NCBI GenBank assembly: GCA_900109485.1 | Contig: FOAY01000001.1 | Location: forward strand, 616,269 to 680,268 | Origin: Kosakonia sacchari | GTDB lineage: Bacteria > Pseudomonadota > Gammaproteobacteria > Enterobacterales > Enterobacteriaceae | DNA length: 64,000 nt | Reading direction: 5' to 3' | Notes under the pieces: model-generated | What the model saw: the letters and a program-made list of their open reading frames with translations, nothing else | What the model was told of the DNA's origin: nothing | Database searches by the model: none | Translations under genes and position numbers: made by a program | Part shown: one piece after another, positions 18,178-26,907 of the stretch | Layout: each line of letters starts with the position of its first letter | How positions within the stretch are numbered: the stretch's first letter is position 1

Positions 18178-19033
18178 GTCTATTCTTGGCAATCTCGGCA
18201 TATTCTTCATTGAGTTCAATCCCGATCCAATTTCGCCCCGTTTCTTCAGCTACAACACCTACGGTGCCTGACCCGATAAAAGGATCAAGTACCGTATCAC
18301 CGATGTCACTACCTGCCCGCATACATACATTGACTAACTCTGTTGGAAAAACAGCAAAATGGGCACCTTTAAAACCCTTTGTATGAATATTCCAGACAGA
18401 ACGTCTTCTTCTTGTTTTTCCATCTGCACTTGGTTCTTGTACAGCATCAATATTGTAGAAATACTTTTCTTTCTTGGAAAACATGAAAATGAACTCATGC
18501 ACTCTTGTTGGTCTGTCTTTAACAGACTCTGGCTGACCGTTGGGTTTATGCCAGATGATATCTGTTCGCAGATACCAGCCATCATCTTGTAATTTGAAGG
18601 CTAATCGCCATGGAACACCAATAAGATCTTTGGGTTTTAGCCCCGGAGGGGTAGGCGGACGGTAGTCCATTCCTCTTGCAGTATTTTTTTTATCACTTTG
18701 ACGCCATGTTCTTCCACCACTAGTGAAGCTATCACCAATGTTGAGCCAAAAGGTGCCATCATCGGTCAGAACCCTACGAACCTCTCTAAAAACTTCTACC
18801 AGCTTGTCGAGAAATTCATTTAGGTCTGGTTCTGCACCAATCTGCTCAGGGATGCCGTAATCACGTAGCCCCCAGTAAGGAGGAGAAGTTATGCAGCATC
18901 TAACTGATTTATCAGGTAACTCTTTAAGTTTGGTGAGCGCGTCTCCTATCAAAAGAGTTCCTTTGACCCCCTCATGCTGCTCCTCGGGGAATTCATCATA
19001 ATTTTCAAAGAGTTCTTGATTGCTGGATCTCAT
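18164..19033 (-). CDS. DNA methyltransferase (N4-cytosine/N6-adenine, TSPPYW type)
   Basis: 289 residues. Catalytic motif IV TSPPYWGLRDYG (49-60) comes before the AdoMet motif I LDPFIGSGT (about 249-257), the order of beta-class enzymes. The S in SPPY is more usual in N4-cytosine enzymes but also occurs in N6-adenine ones. The segment between (VFREVRRVLTDDGTFWLNIG) is typical. It protects the host genome from the partner endonuclease. It ends inside the 3' end of the convergent restriction gene. Confidence 0.9.
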   Translation of the reverse strand: MRSSNQELFENYDEFPEEQHEGVKGTLLIGDALTKLKELPDKSVRCCITSPPYWGLRDYGIPEQIGAEPDLNEFLDKLVEVFREVRRVLTDDGTFWLNIGDSFTSGGRTWRQSDKKNTARGMDYRPPTPPGLKPKDLIGVPWRLAFKLQDDGWYLRTDIIWHKPNGQPESVKDRPTRVHEFIFMFSKKEKYFYNIDAVQEPSADGKTRRRRSVWNIHTKGFKGAHFAVFPTELVNVCMRAGSDIGDTVLDPFIGSGTVGVVAEETGRNWIGIELNEEYAEIAKNRLKTV

Positions 19034-19212
19034 ATCTTAACGCTACTCTCAGTCGAATCGTATGGGTACCATGGTGGTGAAATGGATGCGAGCAAGAAAT
19101 TGTACCAACTTTTCATGATGACCATTAACCTCAGGTATCTGTAAACTTGTCCAGTATTATGTCATTTTGCTATGCAAAGGTCATTCTCTGGAGGCCTGCC
19201 GATTGCGTGCTT

Positions 19213-20034
19213 TTAGAATGAGGTAAGCTGCAGCATATTCTCAGCCATCATCCACAAGGCACGGTTAAGTTTCACATCGCCATCAATACCCTTGATCGCA
19301 CGAGTATGTGCGCACCTCCCATTTGCATTGTGCCCGTATAGACCGCCTTTAATTAGGTTCTCTTGAATGCGCTGATATGTGGTCCACAGATCATCGCTCT
19401 CGTCCTGCCAGCGGCGGGGAGTAAGAATTTGTGCTTCGGTTACTGGCTGGTACTCTTCCCCAAAACGGTATGTCAGCGCCGCTTTAGCTAGTGCATGTTG
19501 TGCTGGTGGCGGTAGTTGCAGGGACTGCATGGCGTCGCGTTTCTCTTCCACCCGGTCAAAGACGCTGAGAACCTCATAAGCCCCCTCAATCACCTTCCCG
19601 ACAACATCACCCCTGTGTGGCACGCGGATCTCGCCAAACGACTGTCCGCAGACGAGCGAATTGGTGCAGACGCTTCTGAATATCCCCGGCAGCAACTGAA
19701 AACTCGATGCGCCATCGTGCGAATTCAGAATGATGATTTCCGGCACCTGCTGGCCGTTTATCTGACCGGCACGACGCAGGCGCAGCATATGCTTTGTATG
19801 TTCCCGTCGGCTCTGGTCGCGCACTCGTGACTGACAGGCAAAGAATGGCTGGAACCCTTCGCGTTTAAGATTCTCCAGCAGGGTAATGGTGGGTATGTAG
19901 GTGTACTTTTCGCTTCTGGAGTCGTGCTTGTCTTCCCCGAAGACGCTGGGGACATGCTGCATCAGTTCTTCGCGGGTTAAGGGACGGTCGCGGCGAATCT
20001 GGTTCACCCGGCCAAAACGGCTGGCTAATCGCAT
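19213..20034 (-). CDS. yfjQ: YfjQ/YafZ-like DUF932 protein
   Basis: 273 residues, full length for the family. It contains RSEKYTYIPTITLLENLKRE and SFQLLPGIFRSVCTNSLVCG, both characteristic of the DUF932 group found in CP4-57 (YfjQ) and CP4-6 (YafZ). Function unknown; phage relatives exist. It lies downstream of the exported-protein genes, separated from them by a terminator. Confidence 0.85.
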   Translation of the reverse strand: MRLASRFGRVNQIRRDRPLTREELMQHVPSVFGEDKHDSRSEKYTYIPTITLLENLKREGFQPFFACQSRVRDQSRREHTKHMLRLRRAGQINGQQVPEIIILNSHDGASSFQLLPGIFRSVCTNSLVCGQSFGEIRVPHRGDVVGKVIEGAYEVLSVFDRVEEKRDAMQSLQLPPPAQHALAKAALTYRFGEEYQPVTEAQILTPRRWQDESDDLWTTYQRIQENLIKGGLYGHNANGRCAHTRAIKGIDGDVKLNRALWMMAENMLQLTSF

Positions 20035-20076
20035 AGTTGATTCCTCATCTGATTAATCTGAAGGCATAAAAGCAAA

Positions 20077-20105
20077 AGCCCCTGCTCCGTGAGGAGGCAG
20101 GGGCT
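20077..20105 (-). terminator. Rho-independent terminator
   Basis: AGCCCCTGC (20077-20085) and GCAGGGGCT (20097-20105) form a perfect 9-bp stem. Read leftward it is followed by TTTTGCTTTTA. It ends the leftward genes at 20145-21316 before yfjQ. Confidence 0.75.
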
Positions 20106-20144
20106 GGATGTGTTGTTCTCAATCAACGGATAGGGCGGGCGGGA

Positions 20145-20357
20145 CTACAGCGTATCCAGAATCTTCAGTATCTGCGCCATCAGGGCGGTGATAAGCGCTG
20201 TGACCAGCAATGTGACCGCTTCTCTGGCTGTATCAATACTGCTGTCATCGTAGCCTGCCTGACGCAGGCGAATTTCAATAAATTGCCGGGCCTGATGGCC
20301 GCCGCACCAGGTCAGTGCTTGGGCCAGGGCCGTCACCAGCATTTTCAGAAAGGTCAT
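20145..20357 (-). CDS. Small membrane-associated protein of unknown function
   Basis: 70 residues from ATG 20357 (GGAG upstream); a longer reading to 20459 would overlap the previous gene. Two hydrophobic stretches (MTFLKMLVTALAQALTW and VTLLVTALITALMAQIL) flank a charged middle, suggesting one or two membrane helices. No family recognised. It follows two exported-protein genes on the same strand. Confidence 0.5.
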   Translation of the reverse strand: MTFLKMLVTALAQALTWCGGHQARQFIEIRLRQAGYDDSSIDTAREAVTLLVTALITALMAQILKILDTL

Positions 20358-20437
20358 AGGGTTTGCTCCGGACTGCCTGGCGGCAGCCCTCTGGTGGAGT
20401 GAAGATTTCTTTGAGGAAGCTGATACAGGAAAGTGGC

Positions 20438-20797
20438 TCAGTGGTAGGTGTAACGCCATCCCCCCTTGTCAGTGGTGACGACGACTTCTGAAGCCACGCA
20501 ATTATTATAAAAACTCACTCTGACGGACTGCCCGTAGCGCAGGGTGGCAGGCAGAATGGTTTCCTTATTTTTTGAAGACAGGTATTTCTGGTTATCGATA
20601 CGACAGTTACCGCGGTTAACGTCTACGTTTTCAACTTTGATACTGTCATCCAGTGAGGTGACCACGACAGTGACGTAGCGTGTTCCGGCAGGGTGAATGT
20701 TGTTACTGGTTTCCACTTTGATGGGTGGCGCTGGCTCTGCCAGCGCCTGGGCTGACAATGCAAGCAGTGCGGATACCAGCATGTGTTTAAATTTCAT
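20438..20797 (-). CDS. Small exported protein of unknown function
   Basis: 119 residues. Residues 1-20 (MKFKHMLVSALLALSAQALA) form a clear Sec signal peptide with an ALA cleavage site. The mature part is beta-rich with two cysteines (NRGNCRIDN and YNNCVASE) that could form a disulphide in the periplasm. It lies 54 bases after the other exported protein and may be its partner. No family recognised. Confidence 0.6.
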   Translation of the reverse strand: MKFKHMLVSALLALSAQALAEPAPPIKVETSNNIHPAGTRYVTVVVTSLDDSIKVENVDVNRGNCRIDNQKYLSSKNKETILPATLRYGQSVRVSFYNNCVASEVVVTTDKGGWRYTYH

Positions 20798-20851
20798 AAA
20801 CTGTTCCTTTTAAAAATAACGTAATCAACAGCCGTTAAATTCAGATACAGG

Positions 20852-21316
20852 CTAGAGTGCATCTTTACCCACGCAGCCGTGTGTCCCTAATGCCGGTAGT
20901 ACCTTAGCCGCACCGGCCAGCGTGAATGTGGCAGGCTTAACACCGTCTCCTGTCACTGAGACCTGCTTGCCATTACGTAACTGAGCCCAGGCCAGCGCCA
21001 GGTTATTACCGCCCACGCGACTGCCAGATTCGCTGATATCAATAAGTGCTCCACCGTCGATACTGACCTGAAGGCTTTTATCTTCATCCATACTGACCTG
21101 ATGTCCGCTGGCGTCAGTAAACATGACTGTCGCAGGTTGCGAGCCGTAATCCTCGCAACTCAGAGACAGCTGCGACTGACCTTCCCCGTTGATAACAAAC
21201 TCTGATACTCCCTGGCCCCATCCACGGGTCCAGGTATCCTGACTACCAGATGCCTGTGCCATAACTGGCAGCAGACTGCCTGCCAGTACCAGGGCGCTGA
21301 GTGATACACTTTTCAA
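20852..21316 (-). CDS. Exported protein of unknown function
   Basis: 154 residues with an N-terminal signal peptide ending at VMAQA/S (about residues 1-22). The mature part has many beta-type segments, a WTRGWGQG stretch and two cysteines (LSCEDYG and HGCVGKDAL), so a periplasmic beta-fold with a disulphide is likely. SD AAGGAGTTCATC is strong. It sits just downstream of the WYL regulator gene. Similar small exported proteins occur in CP4-57-type islands; no function is known to me. Confidence 0.6.
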   Translation of the reverse strand: MKSVSLSALVLAGSLLPVMAQASGSQDTWTRGWGQGVSEFVINGEGQSQLSLSCEDYGSQPATVMFTDASGHQVSMDEDKSLQVSIDGGALIDISESGSRVGGNNLALAWAQLRNGKQVSVTGDGVKPATFTLAGAAKVLPALGTHGCVGKDAL

Positions 21317-21369
21317 GATGAACTCCTTCTGTTAGGGAAATTGGGGGACTGACGAATGAACATGCGGGT

Positions 21370-22047
21370 TCATTCCCGTATGAGCCCACTGATGTACTGA
21401 AAATGCGGCAGGGCCTGAATAAATCGCGGGTCTTCAAAAATCCGCCGGATATGGCTGCTTCTGGTAAATCCCCCGATGGTCATGACCACATCGGTGATGG
21501 CTGAAAGGGTAAATACCTGAATCCGCTCGCCAGTCACTGCTGTCAGGTACCACTCGCCTTCCAGACAGATAAGCCGGTAAGGGGCAACGGCGGACTGATG
21601 GTGTCCGTGGTGCAAAAAATGAATGCGGCGACTGCTGATGATGGCCTGGATAATGACCTGGAAACCGCCAAACAACGCCGGAGCCTGATGGGGTGGCGCA
21701 TTCCAGATAATGCAGGGGGAGTCCTGACCGTTGTCGAGCAGGACCGACAACAACTTAGGGTCAAGTGCCGGAAAGTAATGTGCCACCCTGGTTATTTGGG
21801 CAAAACGGATAATGTCGCTGTTGGTACGAAAGGGGCCACGGGCATCCCGGAGACTGACGTGACCGTCGATATATTCCGTGTCGATATAGCGCAGTCGTTC
21901 ACGCAGGTCACGCTGAACGGTACGCTCAGAGACGCCAAACTCCTGAGCAAGTTGCCTGACATTGAGCGTTTCTCCCATAAAGAGGCGGCTGACCAGTATG
22001 GCGAGACGGCTTGCCAGGCGGTCATAGCGTTGTTCCTGTTCAGACAT
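21370..22047 (-). CDS. yfjR: YfjR-like HTH/WYL-domain transcriptional regulator
   Basis: 225 residues. An N-terminal helix-turn-helix (NVRQLAQEFGVSERTVQRDL, about 30-49) of the DeoR type is followed by a WYL-like domain (about 125-200: RIHFLHHGHHQ then VAPYRLICLEGEWYLTAV). WYL domains sense nucleic acid or nucleotide ligands, and such regulators control many defence islands and mobile elements. It sits just upstream of the exported-protein genes and downstream of the YaaW-like gene, so control of either is possible. Confidence 0.85.
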   Translation of the reverse strand: MSEQEQRYDRLASRLAILVSRLFMGETLNVRQLAQEFGVSERTVQRDLRERLRYIDTEYIDGHVSLRDARGPFRTNSDIIRFAQITRVAHYFPALDPKLLSVLLDNGQDSPCIIWNAPPHQAPALFGGFQVIIQAIISSRRIHFLHHGHHQSAVAPYRLICLEGEWYLTAVTGERIQVFTLSAITDVVMTIGGFTRSSHIRRIFEDPRFIQALPHFQYISGLIRE

Positions 22048-22107
22048 GAGGGATGCTTCCTGCGCAAATAGCAGCCTGTCGGGGCTGAAGGTTAAAGTAA
22101 AAAGTTG

Positions 22108-22836
22108 TTAGCGGGAAAGGTGCTGCTGTCTCAGCCAGGACACAATGATGCAGGCGGGTATCGTGACCCGATAAGCCGGACCAGTGTTGCCGGAAATCAT
22201 CCACGCTGAACTCAGTGCGATGGCAAGAGGACCTGCCAGTACGGAAAGTGTGCGTGAAGCGACCACAACCGTTCCCCAGGTGGCAATACCGCCCAGGGAG
22301 GTGATGACACTGGCAGACAACATCGTTGCCAGCTCGAGCGCAGCCAGCGAGGAAGTCCGTATGGCAGCCTGAACGGCGATAAGAATGAGTTGGGGCGTGG
22401 GGTTTGTCAGATCCAGATGCATATTGCGGGAAAAAGCAGCCAGCTCTTCCGGTGACATCTGATCCAGGCTCTTTTCCAGTACCTTCATCAGCAGAGCAAG
22501 CTCAATGGTTTCGGTAGTACTTTTTTGGTTGTAATTCACATCAAGCTTGTCACAGACATCAACGAGAATTTCCCGATAGGTCACGCCTTGCCCCAGCCGG
22601 ACCAGACTCGCCAGGGTATTTGCGCCGTAACGCTGGAACTCAGCGGCTATCAGTTGCCAGTAGCGGCGATGGTCTGGTGCCAGCAGACGAAACTCCGGGG
22701 TACTGGTCAACCCCTCTGTCCAGCGAGTGTCGCCGTCGCGTGGGTCAGTGGTCAGGATGGAAACCAGAAGTTGCAACTCGTCATTGCTGCACTGGCCCAA
22801 CAGATTCAAATCAGGGTCATTACGGTAGACAGCCAT
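22108..22836 (-). CDS. YaaW-like protein (UPF0174 family)
   Basis: 242 residues. It begins with the family pattern NDPDLNLLGQCSNDELQLLV, then RRYWQLIAAEFQRYGANTLA, and ends with YRVTIPACIIVSWLRQQ, matching YaaW of Escherichia coli along its length. A C-terminal Gly/Ala-rich hydrophobic region (about 165-215) suggests membrane association. Function unknown; related proteins recur on mobile islands. It is the first gene in the yfjR direction, after a 600-base AT-rich gap. Confidence 0.75.
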   Translation of the reverse strand: MAVYRNDPDLNLLGQCSNDELQLLVSILTTDPRDGDTRWTEGLTSTPEFRLLAPDHRRYWQLIAAEFQRYGANTLASLVRLGQGVTYREILVDVCDKLDVNYNQKSTTETIELALLMKVLEKSLDQMSPEELAAFSRNMHLDLTNPTPQLILIAVQAAIRTSSLAALELATMLSASVITSLGGIATWGTVVVASRTLSVLAGPLAIALSSAWMISGNTGPAYRVTIPACIIVSWLRQQHLSR

Positions 22837-23443
22837 TATCCGTCCTCAGTCAGTGTGATGTGAGGTCACACTGTAAAAGGGGCTATTGCACGGATGTGTC
22901 ATCGAAAATGGTTAATATATGCTCTATAAAAATGTATACGGACAGGGCGTGTCTGGAAATATCGAGGACAGAACCAGCTATAATAGTTTTTATCGTATCT
23001 GAATATTATCAATATAATGATGATTTGTCAGTTTGGCTGTTTCCCTGTTTTGTACTGGTTCATGGTGATTATGTATTTCTCAAATATTAATGAACTTCCA
23101 TTTTTTTTGTTATTATGTATTGTTTCGTGGTGTTTGGTAACCTATGCTTTTCACTTGGATGGCTAACGCCGATTTTAATTCCAGTGCTATAGTTTATTTG
23201 TGGGTGAATAGTTGAAATATAAATGAAGAACTCACTGAGTAAGATGCATGGAAAGTGTTCGTTAGGATCGGAACAAGAAAGGTGGTAAAGCGCATGATGA
23301 TGCCACCTTTCGAATTTGTTAAATCTGACCTCTTTGCGTTAACAATAGGCCGGTTTTGTCCATTTTTAAGTTGAAATAAAGCCGGTTTTAGCTGGTTTTA
23401 GCTATCCTCAGTAAGGTGACAGATGCTAGTACGCAACTTAGCA
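22837..23443. other. AT-rich gap without a recognised gene
   Basis: About 600 bases. Rightward open frames are short and show no recognisable composition. It presumably holds the promoter of the YaaW-like gene. Repeats of AAAGCCGGTTTTAGCTGGTTTTAG type near 23379-23401 are the only visible pattern. Confidence 0.35.
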
Positions 23444-24607
23444 TTAGAATTGATGAGGTAAGATTAAAGCCCCATGTTTGTCCAGTGGTGGCACTGTGAA
23501 AAATGTGTTGTAAAATAAAAAGCAGGCTTCTTGATTATGCAAGTCAAGACGAAAATGATGGGACATATACTGGTCCAGAGTGCTTTGATAATATGCATGA
23601 TTCAAAGTCTCTTTTTGCCTGGCACGTTCCATTACGTCTTCGTGCAACCCGGAAAATATCTCAAGTAAGTTATCAGCATCTCCATTTAACATGGCATGAA
23701 AAGCAGCGACAGAAAATAACTCATTTGCAGGACCAGCAAACAGCCAGTGACTACTTTCAATATGATTAATAGATTCCCCTAAATCCCAGAGTTCCAGGCG
23801 CGATGATTCCTCCTTTAAAAGTTTTAGTAAAGGTGGGTAAGCATAAATATCTGTACCAAACAGCCTGCGTGATACACTAGGGTCTGCAAATGTAATATGT
23901 TTAACTGGGTTTAAAGCTTCCTGAACTTCAACCTGGCTGTATTGCTCTGTGAGCGATTTCAATAGTGTAGATTTAACAGGCAAGAATGAACCTGCTGCTT
24001 TTATGCCGCAGAATGTTCTTCTGGCGATACAAACAGGTACTGAGTCCTTCATCATTCTGTTAATCAATGATGGAGCGATAATGATGTTGCATGTGGTATT
24101 GGCACCTCCTTTGGAATTGGGGTAAATATGGCATAATTCCAGCTCCAGCCAGGGGATTGGACGTTTTACTGCTCCACCGGATGAGTCACAAACCCTATAT
24201 CCGTTTAGCGTGTTATACGCCTTCTGGTGGCCTGCCTTACGCTCGTATAACCTGATGAGTTCCGCAATATCCGCCGGACCGGTGATACTCCCCAGCCCGA
24301 GGGGGTTATTCTTCAGCATAGACTCCACGTTGATCCAGTAAGAATGTTTTACCAGACTGACAATGGCATCGTCATCTACGAGCCTTCTGTCTTTATTACG
24401 ATGCTCAATACAGCAATACCGTTGATTACGAGTACCAGACAGACTAATACCACAGGATGGGTACTGACACGTCAGCCCCCACCTTTGGGCTCTTTTAGCT
24501 GCATTAGATAGCTTACCCTGATAATGTTTTGGGCATAAGCGCAGTTTCCGCTCATCAGGTAATTCACCAATTGAGAGCGTACAGTTATTTCTTTTACAAA
24601 TAGCCAT
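23444..24607 (-). CDS. Cysteine-rich HNH-like protein of unknown function
   Basis: 387 residues from ATG 24607 (AAGAG upstream); the frame is open to 24634. The N-terminus has a series of Cys and His pairs (CKRNNC, CPKHY, CQYPSC, CCIEHR) resembling zinc knuckles. In the middle, ELELCHIYPNSKGGANTTCN followed by IIIAPSLINR looks like an HNH core (C-H then N), so nuclease activity is possible. The C-terminal 200 residues are helical and unrecognised. It is the next leftward gene after alpA (about 220 bases), so AlpA might control it. Confidence 0.6.
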   Translation of the reverse strand: MAICKRNNCTLSIGELPDERKLRLCPKHYQGKLSNAAKRAQRWGLTCQYPSCGISLSGTRNQRYCCIEHRNKDRRLVDDDAIVSLVKHSYWINVESMLKNNPLGLGSITGPADIAELIRLYERKAGHQKAYNTLNGYRVCDSSGGAVKRPIPWLELELCHIYPNSKGGANTTCNIIIAPSLINRMMKDSVPVCIARRTFCGIKAAGSFLPVKSTLLKSLTEQYSQVEVQEALNPVKHITFADPSVSRRLFGTDIYAYPPLLKLLKEESSRLELWDLGESINHIESSHWLFAGPANELFSVAAFHAMLNGDADNLLEIFSGLHEDVMERARQKETLNHAYYQSTLDQYMSHHFRLDLHNQEACFLFYNTFFTVPPLDKHGALILPHQF

Positions 24608-24825
24608 AATAAGACTCTTATCACAGTCAATCATGTTGCATGATAAATAAAGAGCTACTCACTAATCATGATTATGATTTATAGTATTTTTAATACATCG
24701 TTAGTAATTAAGATGTGTATGTCTCAAATGAGGCTGAAATACACTAGCGATTTAATAATCAATTTATTATTAGTACTCTTGTTTATCACGTGTTATTGAT
24801 AAGTGGACAGCAGATAACGCTGTAT

Positions 24826-25059
24826 TTATGGTCGTTCGGCAATAGTAGTTGATGATGCCAGATGACGTTTCAGCAACCACTCATCCAATTCAGACTCAAG
24901 CCAGCCGACAGATTGCATGCCCAGGCGACGTTGTTTAGGGAATGTGGCGTCATATCGTGGTGACTTGGGGTTAATCCAGTCGTAGATGGTAGAACGGGCT
25001 ACACCTATCTTGTTGACAACGCTAGACATACGAAGGATTTTAATGTGTTGAGAGTTCAT
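24826..25059 (-). CDS. alpA: AlpA-family transcriptional regulator
   Basis: 77 residues. An MerR-like helix-turn-helix, SSVVNKIGVARSTIYDWIN (about 12-30), is followed by FPKQRRLGMQSVGWLESELD and EWL, the AlpA pattern. In CP4-57, AlpA raises intA expression and so promotes excision. Here it lies about 2.3 kb from intA and is divergent from a 245-residue gene with 125 bases between, where its own operator could lie. Confidence 0.85.
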   Translation of the reverse strand: MNSQHIKILRMSSVVNKIGVARSTIYDWINPKSPRYDATFPKQRRLGMQSVGWLESELDEWLLKRHLASSTTIAERP

Positions 25060-25184
25060 ACCGATTTGTTCCTTGTTGGCCCTGTATGGATGGGGCTAAC
25101 TTTACCGAGAGGGCAAAATGGGATCCAGATATGTACCAAAAGTAAAAAAAAACTGTGGAATACGACGTTTTAAGAGAGGTTGGC

Positions 25185-25922
25185 ATGACAGACGATAGTG
25201 TTCTGGATGGCATTTTTGATTCAGTAAAGAAGGAAGCTGAGCGTTTTATGTCTTGCTTCAGCGGTAGTCATGATGATGTCAGTAGTTACAATGAACTCCG
25301 TGACCGGTGCGAGAGTAAAGCAAAAGAAAAAATCAATAAATTCAAGGAGGAAGGCGGCTATATCATGGGTGATAATTTTGAATGCATGCTTTACGATGCT
25401 AATTTTTCTGCACAATGGAATGGAAAGTTTGGAACGTATCTTGCCATTGCATTCTTCTTTTACCACTGGGGGCAGTATTGTTATTCCTCTGGGCACCGGC
25501 GTGAAGGATTGCTATTTATGGCAAGAGCAGCTGGTTGTGGTGGAGTCTGGCAGGGGGCTGGGCTATATGCTGACCGTGTAGAGACTGCTGAATTGGCGTT
25601 AAAGAAAAAGCAAGATCATGGAAAGAAGGGAGGGGAGGTGACAGGCTCGGCTTTAACACCCGCACGGGATGAGTTGAAACGGTTACTTAAAGTAAACTGC
25701 CCAGCAGAAGGATGGAAAACTAAAGCCGCAGCCATTGGCGCTGTCGTAGGTCAGCTTGAGGTTTTTGTTAACAACCACAACAACACCAACCACAACAAAA
25801 TAAATTTGAAAACCGATAATCTTTATAATGCAATATTAACATGGTGTAAGAGATATGATGATTTACGAAATGTATTGGAGAGTTCGTTACAAAAGAACAT
25901 GAAAAATAACCGCGTGGATTGA
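25185..25922 (+). CDS. Protein of unknown function, divergent from alpA
   Basis: 245 residues from ATG 25185, chosen for AGAGAGG; a GTG at 25155 is less likely. The N-terminal third is acidic and helical (MTDDSVLDGIFDSVKKEAER). The middle includes YLAIAFFFYHWGQYCYSSGH, an aromatic stretch that may be buried or membrane-proximal. The C-terminal third is basic with an Asn-rich linker (VNNHNNTNHNKIN). No family recognised. It is the only rightward gene in this end of the island. Confidence 0.6.
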   Translation: MTDDSVLDGIFDSVKKEAERFMSCFSGSHDDVSSYNELRDRCESKAKEKINKFKEEGGYIMGDNFECMLYDANFSAQWNGKFGTYLAIAFFFYHWGQYCYSSGHRREGLLFMARAAGCGGVWQGAGLYADRVETAELALKKKQDHGKKGGEVTGSALTPARDELKRLLKVNCPAEGWKTKAAAIGAVVGQLEVFVNNHNNTNHNKINLKTDNLYNAILTWCKRYDDLRNVLESSLQKNMKNNRVD

Positions 25923-26050
25923 TTTTACCCAAATGGACGTTGGCATTGTGGTGAAGGGGTACATTTAAACAGCCGAAACCGGTAAGTATCCGCCTATGAG
26001 CAACTCGTTTTTAAAGATGAAATCCACGCGCCTTCATAGAAGGCGGAGCT

Positions 26051-26260
26051 TTAACCAAAACTGTATTTGCTCAGACTTGAACTGACGGTTTTCACTGGCA
26101 GCACATAATCAAATCTGACAGTGTGCTTTGAGCGAGGAACTGACATATAATTTTTAGAAACTATGCGGATTAAAACGTCAAGATGATTAATTCCGAACTG
26201 CCTGGCGTCTTCACTGGACATTATTTCCGTATGTGCTGATGTGTCTAAGTTAAAAAGCAC
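26051..26260 (-). CDS. Small protein of unknown function
   Basis: The 69-residue frame starts at GTG 26260; ATG 26221 would give 56 residues. Neither has a strong ribosome-binding site. The sequence (EDARQFGINHLDVLIRIVSK) looks coding. It is the last of three leftward small-gene modules that share a leader motif, which is why I keep it. Confidence 0.4.
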   Translation of the reverse strand: MLFNLDTSAHTEIMSSEDARQFGINHLDVLIRIVSKNYMSVPRSKHTVRFDYVLPVKTVSSSLSKYSFG

Positions 26261-26382
26261 GAACTGTGCGCTGCACGGGCTATCAACTCGGCAAGAAGTG
26301 GCAGAGGGGCACCAGATGTGGTTTATGCACAGAGGTCGGGGGTAAGTGGCTGATAACTGGAGATAATACGCTGAATGTCTAA

Positions 26383-26400
26383 CGGCGCGGGGGAGTTAAA
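26383..26400. repeat. Shared module leader motif, copy 3
   Basis: CGGCGCGGGGGAGTTAAA resembles the motifs at 26841 and 27238 (core GCGGGG...TTAA). It lies upstream, in the leftward sense, of the small gene ending at 26051 and next to the terminator of the preceding module. Confidence 0.45.
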
Positions 26401-26414
26401 TGAGGAGCATAAAA

Positions 26415-26434
26415 AAGGCCGCTAGTGCGACCTT
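26415..26434 (-). terminator. Terminator of the zinc-ribbon gene
   Basis: AAGGCCGC (26415-26422) pairs with GCGACCTT (26427-26434), one mismatch, loop TAGT. Leftward it runs into T6. It lies 19 bases after the stop of the 70-residue gene. Confidence 0.7.
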
Positions 26435-26452
26435 AGAAAACATAGCGTACTA

Positions 26453-26665
26453 CTAGTTGTACGTGATATGAGAATCTAACACTTCTCCAGTATCATCTAC
26501 TTCGTCAGTGTGAATGGTGACATTATTTTCACGCTTACAGCGCCAGCAGATGAAATTGGCTGAGTAGGTGTAAGAGGTTGTGTGGCTTCCAGATGAACCA
26601 TTGCTACTGTATTCTACATCGTCAACGTTATTTTGGGCGTCACATTTCCCACAAGCAATTTCCAT
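26453..26665 (-). CDS. Small zinc-ribbon protein
   Basis: 70 residues. CGKC (C5, C8) and CWRC (C40, C43) are spaced as in a zinc ribbon, with a Ser/Tyr-rich beta-type loop between. The start follows AAAAAGGATATAAA. It has its own terminator and a leader motif shared with its two neighbours. Function unknown. Confidence 0.6.
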   Translation of the reverse strand: MEIACGKCDAQNNVDDVEYSSNGSSGSHTTSYTYSANFICWRCKRENNVTIHTDEVDDTGEVLDSHITYN

Positions 26666-26840
26666 TTTATATCCTTTTTATCATATAGTTATACAGGTAA
26701 TGATGGTTGTATCTGAACATCAACGCTACCTTTAAGTGGAACGAAAGAAATGTCGTCACACTACCTATTAAGAATATGGTATCAGACCAGATCCCGCGCA
26801 GCCAGCAGAACAGGACAGAACGGCGGTTGTGTCTAGGTAA

Positions 26841-26854
26841 GAGCGGGGATTAAA
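26841..26854. repeat. Shared module leader motif, copy 2
   Basis: GAGCGGGGATTAAA, about 175 bases upstream of the zinc-ribbon gene in the leftward sense; similar to 27238-27252. Next to it TCTAGGTAAG recalls TCTAACGG near copy 3. Confidence 0.45.
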
Positions 26855-26868
26855 CGAAGAGAACAAAA

Positions 26869-26888
26869 AAGGCTGCATAAGCAGCCTT
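26869..26888 (-). terminator. Terminator of the small gene at 26908
   Basis: AAGGCTGC (26869-26876) and GCAGCCTT (26881-26888) form a perfect 8-bp stem with loop ATAA; the leftward strand continues with T6. Confidence 0.8.
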
Positions 26889-26907
26889 AACAACAGATAG
26901 CCGCTGC

